A stretch of DNA of 10,050 bases from Chloroflexota bacterium (GTDB taxonomy: Bacteria; Chloroflexota; Dehalococcoidia; Dehalococcoidales; RBG-16-60-22), in contig JANYKH010000032.1 of NCBI GenBank assembly GCA_025358235.1, forward strand, positions 1 through 10,050. Direction: 5' to 3'. The notes under the pieces were generated by a model. It did not search any database and was not told the DNA's origin. It saw nothing but the letters and a program-made list of their open reading frames with translations. Shown one piece after another: positions 6,834 to 10,050 of the stretch. How positions within the stretch are numbered: the first letter of the stretch is position 1; each line of letters opens with the position of its first letter. The translations under genes and the position numbers were made by a program.

Positions 6834-6862
6834 TTGACCCCTTTATGCTCGTATGCAATAAT
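6834..6862 (+). promoter_or_regulatory. Promoter of the metallo-hydrolase gene, probably giving a leaderless mRNA
   Basis: -35 TTGACC (6834-6839), a 17-base spacer, and -10 AATAAT (6857-6862, five of six consensus bases) preceded by TGC, an extended -10. The start would fall at about 6868-6871, at or within 3 bases of the ATG at 6871. No Shine-Dalgarno is present before that ATG. It is divergent from the hrcA promoter, with about 120 bases between the two -35 boxes. Confidence 0.7.
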
Positions 6863-6870
6863 GGGTCGAT

Positions 6871-7518
6871 ATGGAAATTACGTGGCTCGGTCACTCCTGT
6901 TTTAAAATCCGCGGTTCTCAGGCTACGGTTATAACGGACCCTTATCCACCGGATTTGGGTTACACCATGGGCAAGCAGACTGCTCGTATCGTCACCATCT
7001 CTCACAAACACCCTTCACATACCTTTACTGAGAATATCGAGGGTGAACCGAAGTTGATCCGTGGCCCCGGCGAATATGAAATTTCCGGCGTCCTGATTCT
7101 GGGGCTTCCCACTTTCCACGATGCGGAAAACGGCGCCAAATCAGGCAAGAATACGGTGTATCTGATCGAAATAGATGGCGTTTCCATTTGCCATCTAGGC
7201 GATCTGGGTCATGAACTAAATGCCCGCACCGTTCAGGAACTGGGGAACATTGATATACTCATGGTGCCGGTGGGGGATGTCAATACACTCAATGCCGGTA
7301 TGGCCGCGCACGTTATCCGCCAGCTTGATCCGAAGATAATCCTGCCGATGCATTACAAGACGCCCCCTTTGATTCGGGAAGCCGAACCCCTGGAGAAATT
7401 CCTGAAAGAAATGGGCAAAGAGCAGATCGAGCCGCAACCCAAGCTAAATGTGACCAAGTCCAACCTGCCCGAGGTTCCGCAGATTGTTGTCCTGACCTAC
7501 CCGGCCCTGGCCGCTTAA
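6871..7518 (+). CDS. Metallo-beta-lactamase-fold hydrolase, UlaG-like, with altered metal motif
   Basis: 215 residues. Seen: the N-terminal MEITWLGHSCFKI typical of small UlaG-like MBL-fold proteins, then TDPY (22-25), the metal motif SHKHPSH (H45, H47, H50), GPGEYEISGV (65-74), HD (83-84), HLGDLGH (H108, D111, H114) and LPMHYKTP (H161). The usual HxHxDH has Ser49 instead of Asp, a residue that normally binds the second metal. The other metal-binding His and Asp are kept, so a mono-metal or altered site is possible. Known for the fold: hydrolysis of diverse substrates at a Zn, Fe or Mn centre. The substrate is unknown. There is no signal peptide, so it is probably cytoplasmic. The start is clear because the family begins with these residues. 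A strong promoter sits directly before it, and its TAA overlaps the stop of the convergent surface-protein gene. Confidence 0.9.
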   Translation: MEITWLGHSCFKIRGSQATVITDPYPPDLGYTMGKQTARIVTISHKHPSHTFTENIEGEPKLIRGPGEYEISGVLILGLPTFHDAENGAKSGKNTVYLIEIDGVSICHLGDLGHELNARTVQELGNIDILMVPVGDVNTLNAGMAAHVIRQLDPKIILPMHYKTPPLIREAEPLEKFLKEMGKEQIEPQPKLNVTKSNLPEVPQIVVLTYPALAA

Positions 7519-7742
7519 AGCAGCTTTTTCCTCAGTAACAGCACTAAAATCAGCCCTAGAACACTTAATGTGGCTGCCGCTTGCCCTATCATCAGCCAGT
7601 TTATCCACACCGGGGATTCACCCTGGGGAACATATATGATGATCGGGGTAGGTGATGAAGCGGTCTCTGCAGGTTTTAGCGGCGTTGACCCCGCCGTTGA
7701 CGTCTTCTCAATAGTTTCCCGGGCCCTGCCCTGTACCGGCGT
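7515..7742 (-). pseudogene. Displaced C-terminal membrane anchor of the surface protein (+1 frame)
   Basis: In the minus-strand frame shifted +1 from the large upstream frame, reading is open from just after a TGA at 7743-7745 to a TAA at 7515-7517. It encodes a Ser/Thr/Pro-rich linker (TIEKTSTAGSTPLKPAETAS), then VPQGESPVWINWLM, a hydrophobic helix AAATLSVLGLILVLLL and the basic tail RKKLL. This is a typical C-terminal stop-transfer anchor with positive residues on the cytoplasmic side. It has no start codon or ribosome binding site of its own, and it continues the same linker composition as the upstream frame. I read it as the true end of the surface protein, separated by a one-base frameshift between 7710 and 7743. 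The run CCCGGGCCC at 7718-7726 is the most likely place. Confidence 0.75.
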
Positions 7743-10050
7743 TCAACCCGTTAAATGACGACGCTGGAGTCAAAGGGGGCACGGTTGACGGCGTGGGGTT
7801 CGCTTTGGGAGACTGTAAAACCGTAAAAGAACTGGCGCCGCTCCATGGCGCGCGCGCGGTGGCTGTGATGGCTCTCACCCTCCAGTAGCACACGGCTCTG
7901 GAGTCAAGGTCGGCATCAACTTGCCATGATGTGGTCATCACGGCGTTTTCATCCTGCCGGAGTATAACCGGCCGGGTGAATCCCGCATCCCGGCTGACCT
8001 GGAGTTCATAACCGGTGGCCTGGACAATCGGTGTCCATTGGAGCACCGGGTGGGGGGAAACACCGGTCTCACCGGGGCGGGGATTTTCCAGGCGAAGCTG
8101 GGCCGATTCCATGTCCATCGTTGTGGAGAATCGTCTTACCGCCGACCAAGTTCCCAGCGCTGGGGCTTGCAGCCTGACCCGCCAGTAATAAATGGTATCA
8201 GTTTCGAGTGTAGGCAAGCGGACCTGAGTGGATGAAGTATTGCCCTGAAAGCCGGCAGGTATTGCCGAAAAGCTATTATCGGTGGCCAATTGCCATTCAT
8301 AACTAAGCGCCCCGGCCACTGGCGACCACTCAAGGCGAATGTTGTTTACCGTGTGGTTGTTGAGGTTGCCCAGGCTATTTGCCTTGTCCGCGGGTGAAGT
8401 GAGTATTAGAGGGTCCGCGGAATAGTCGTTCAAACTTACTACCTGGTTATTCGCCTGGTCAATTGACCAAACCGTAGTCCCGGTAAGCCAGATGCCCTTT
8501 AGTACCGCCGTTAGCGGCAGACCGGATGATATTGATTCAAATTGGGGGTTATCCTTTGATGTTGCGTTGAGGCTGCGCTCTATTCCCAGGCCGGGTTTGT
8601 TATTAGCGGCATAAAGCGCCGATGATGAAGCTGAAAGACCACTGAGTTTGCTGCCAGTTGGCAGGGTGCCATTTATCTGCTCCCAGAGAGAACTTTTTCC
8701 CAGAACAAAGCGGTAGACGCCTTTATCCGCCGTGGCGGAAGCTGCATATATCGTGCGGTTAACCGCAAAAGCTGGGTCAAAACAAACACTGATAACGCCC
8801 ACCAGAGGTGCGGCGGAGTATCCCAGGGGAACAGCCTCAAAAGTCGTGGCATTATCCGTGGAAAGGAATACTCCCCCAACATTGTTCCCGGCCAGTATTG
8901 TCCCGTCTTGGGGGAAATTCGGCGAAACCGCGATTGAGACGAGCATGTTTGACCCTGCTCCGGCTTTCGAGGAATAATTCAAGCCTCCATTGAGACTGCG
9001 AAAAATATACTTGGCAGAGGCATCGTGGCTGGCGATGATGATCTCGTTATCAGACAGGCATTTTAACGCGTCTATTGGCACGGGCGCGCCGCTGAGGGGG
9101 TCAAATGAAGGCCTGGAAGCCCACAATCCTCCTCCATCTGTCGATCTCCATATTGCGGGATTACCATCAGACGTCCCGCAAGCGTAAATCACCCGGTTGC
9201 CCATGTCAAAAGTTGGACTGATAGCTACGAAAGTTATCGTCTCAATACCGGGTTGAGCGCTGCTCAGCACTCTTTCCCATTTATCCCCGTTTTGCAGGCT
9301 GCGCCATACTGAATATTTTATCGTATGGGTCAGCATGAAAATGGCCTGGTTATCCCCCACCCGCCCCGGCGCCAAGTCCAGAATCTCATATGCTGCCGTA
9401 TCTATCAACCCGATCTGCGACCAGGTGGCACTTTGGTCGCGGGAGACCGAAACTGCGCTTTCCGTGCCGCTGCTTGAGGCAAAAATTGTATTATCCAGGA
9501 AGGCAAAAGACGTTATACAGGGCCCTGTGGGTGGATTTCTTGAAGTCGTCCAATTCTGGCCTTTATCTGAACTATAAAGAATTTTACCACCGGTGCTTGA
9601 CCCCACCGTGATGCGTGCTGCAGAGGCCGCGCCGCTGATTAAAATGGAAGACAGGTCCAGATTACGGCTCCCCCACCCCACCCCGATGTTCAGGTCGGTG
9701 GCCGGGGATCTGGTGGGGGCTGCCGAGCAATCAATGCGGTAAAGGTCGCCCAGGCCCGCCCCGGTGTTAATAGCGGCATAAAAGGTGGAACTGGCTGGCT
9801 GAGTCTCGGCGTGAAAGTCCGCCGGAAAATCGATTGCTGCTGAAGCAATAGACGAAACAGCTACTGGAGCAGCAGAATTATCGCGGTTCAAACGGGCAGT
9901 TCCGGTAACCGTCCCCCACCCCAGCCCCCTTTCCCGGAAAATAACCTCGGTATCCGCTTCATTACAGCCGATAGCAATGATCTCGCGGTCCCCGATGTAG
10001 GCCGGCGAAAATGCCACCTGATAAACGTCATAGCCTGCCAATCCGGTATT
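7708..10050 (-). CDS. Asp-box/propeller and Fn3 surface protein, putative S-layer-like (5' partial, 3' frameshifted)
   Basis: The frame is open to the right window edge (codons continue before the TTG at 10041), so the start and any signal peptide are outside. 777 residues from that TTG are visible. Seen: repeated units of the form v.fSP.f..d..i.a......v..S.D.g..W. Examples are VAFSPAYIGDREI (9-21), VAISPTFDMGNRVIY (272-286), IAVSPNFPQDGTIL (370-383) and VCFDPAFAVNRTIY (419-432). Asp-box motifs include SSDKGQNW (157-164) and STDGGGLW (300-307), indicating a sortilin/BNR-type beta-propeller. Two Fn3-like domains follow (about 546-642 and 648-742), each with YYWRVR or CYWRVR, then a Pro/Thr/Ser linker. 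The frame closes at TGA 7708-7710, before the membrane anchor found in the +1 frame. Similar architecture is known for putative S-layer proteins of Dehalococcoides. A role at the cell surface is inferred and no catalytic motif is seen. Confidence 0.8.
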   Translation of the reverse strand, partial: NTGLAGYDVYQVAFSPAYIGDREIIAIGCNEADTEVIFRERGLGWGTVTGTARLNRDNSAAPVAVSSIASAAIDFPADFHAETQPASSTFYAAINTGAGLGDLYRIDCSAAPTRSPATDLNIGVGWGSRNLDLSSILISGAASAARITVGSSTGGKILYSSDKGQNWTTSRNPPTGPCITSFAFLDNTIFASSSGTESAVSVSRDQSATWSQIGLIDTAAYEILDLAPGRVGDNQAIFMLTHTIKYSVWRSLQNGDKWERVLSSAQPGIETITFVAISPTFDMGNRVIYACGTSDGNPAIWRSTDGGGLWASRPSFDPLSGAPVPIDALKCLSDNEIIIASHDASAKYIFRSLNGGLNYSSKAGAGSNMLVSIAVSPNFPQDGTILAGNNVGGVFLSTDNATTFEAVPLGYSAAPLVGVISVCFDPAFAVNRTIYAASATADKGVYRFVLGKSSLWEQINGTLPTGSKLSGLSASSSALYAANNKPGLGIERSLNATSKDNPQFESISSGLPLTAVLKGIWLTGTTVWSIDQANNQVVSLNDYSADPLILTSPADKANSLGNLNNHTVNNIRLEWSPVAGALSYEWQLATDNSFSAIPAGFQGNTSSTQVRLPTLETDTIYYWRVRLQAPALGTWSAVRRFSTTMDMESAQLRLENPRPGETGVSPHPVLQWTPIVQATGYELQVSRDAGFTRPVILRQDENAVMTTSWQVDADLDSRAVCYWRVRAITATARAPWSGASSFTVLQSPKANPTPSTVPPLTPASSFNGLNAGTGQGPGNY

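Noticed and set aside
7711..7735. Programmed -1 frameshift at GGGCCCG in the surface-protein gene
   Set aside because: A -1 slip enters a frame that meets TAA after about 15 codons and does not reach the membrane anchor, which is in the +1 frame.
1..10050. CRISPR arrays, tRNA/rRNA genes, insertion sequences, phage or defence genes
   Set aside because: No direct-repeat array, tRNA-like cloverleaf, transposase or phage or defence domain was seen on either strand.

Overview
The window looks like bacterial core-genome DNA, moderately GC-rich, most likely from a Chloroflexota lineage near Dehalococcoidia (Dehalococcoides/Dehalogenimonas-like). This assignment is an inference. It rests on the hrcA-grpE-dnaK order without dnaJ, a UlaG-like metallo-hydrolase of a type I associate with these bacteria, and a large Asp-box/Fn3 surface protein resembling the putative S-layer proteins described in Dehalococcoides. 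No database search was possible.

Layout from left to right. The window opens (+) inside the 3' end of gyrA. A small membrane protein with an HExxH motif overlaps that end. A short repeat-like, hairpin-rich spacer (757-843) separates it from a convergent B12-binding-type radical SAM gene (-, TTG start). Between the radical SAM gene and dnaK lie 490 bases. They hold a 30-codon Cys-rich/Lys-Ala-rich gene with a good ribosome binding site and a strong intrinsic terminator, then a structured spacer, a weak promoter overlapped by inverted repeats, and a second intrinsic terminator directly in front of the radical SAM ribosome binding site (a possible attenuator).

The centre is a heat-shock operon on the minus strand, hrcA-grpE-dnaK, probably ending with the small Cys-rich gene. 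It is driven by a TTGACA-N17-TAGATT promoter. The HrcA operator (CIRCE) lies just downstream, with perfect 9-9-9 geometry but a compensated base swap in both arms. HrcA would repress the operon, GrpE is the nucleotide exchange factor of DnaK, and DnaK is the Hsp70 chaperone. The J-protein partner is not next to them.

Divergent from hrcA is a metallo-beta-lactamase-fold hydrolase (+). Its predicted promoter is so close to the ATG that the mRNA is probably leaderless, and the HxHxDH metal motif has Ser in place of Asp. Its stop codon overlaps the stop codon of a convergent minus-strand gene that fills the rest of the window. That gene encodes a surface protein with Asp-box propeller repeats and two Fn3-like domains. 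Its reading frame closes early at 7708, but the +1 frame carries on into a clean C-terminal transmembrane anchor ending at 7515. The gene therefore appears interrupted by a single-base frameshift (mutation, assembly error or, less likely, programmed). Its 5' end lies outside the window.
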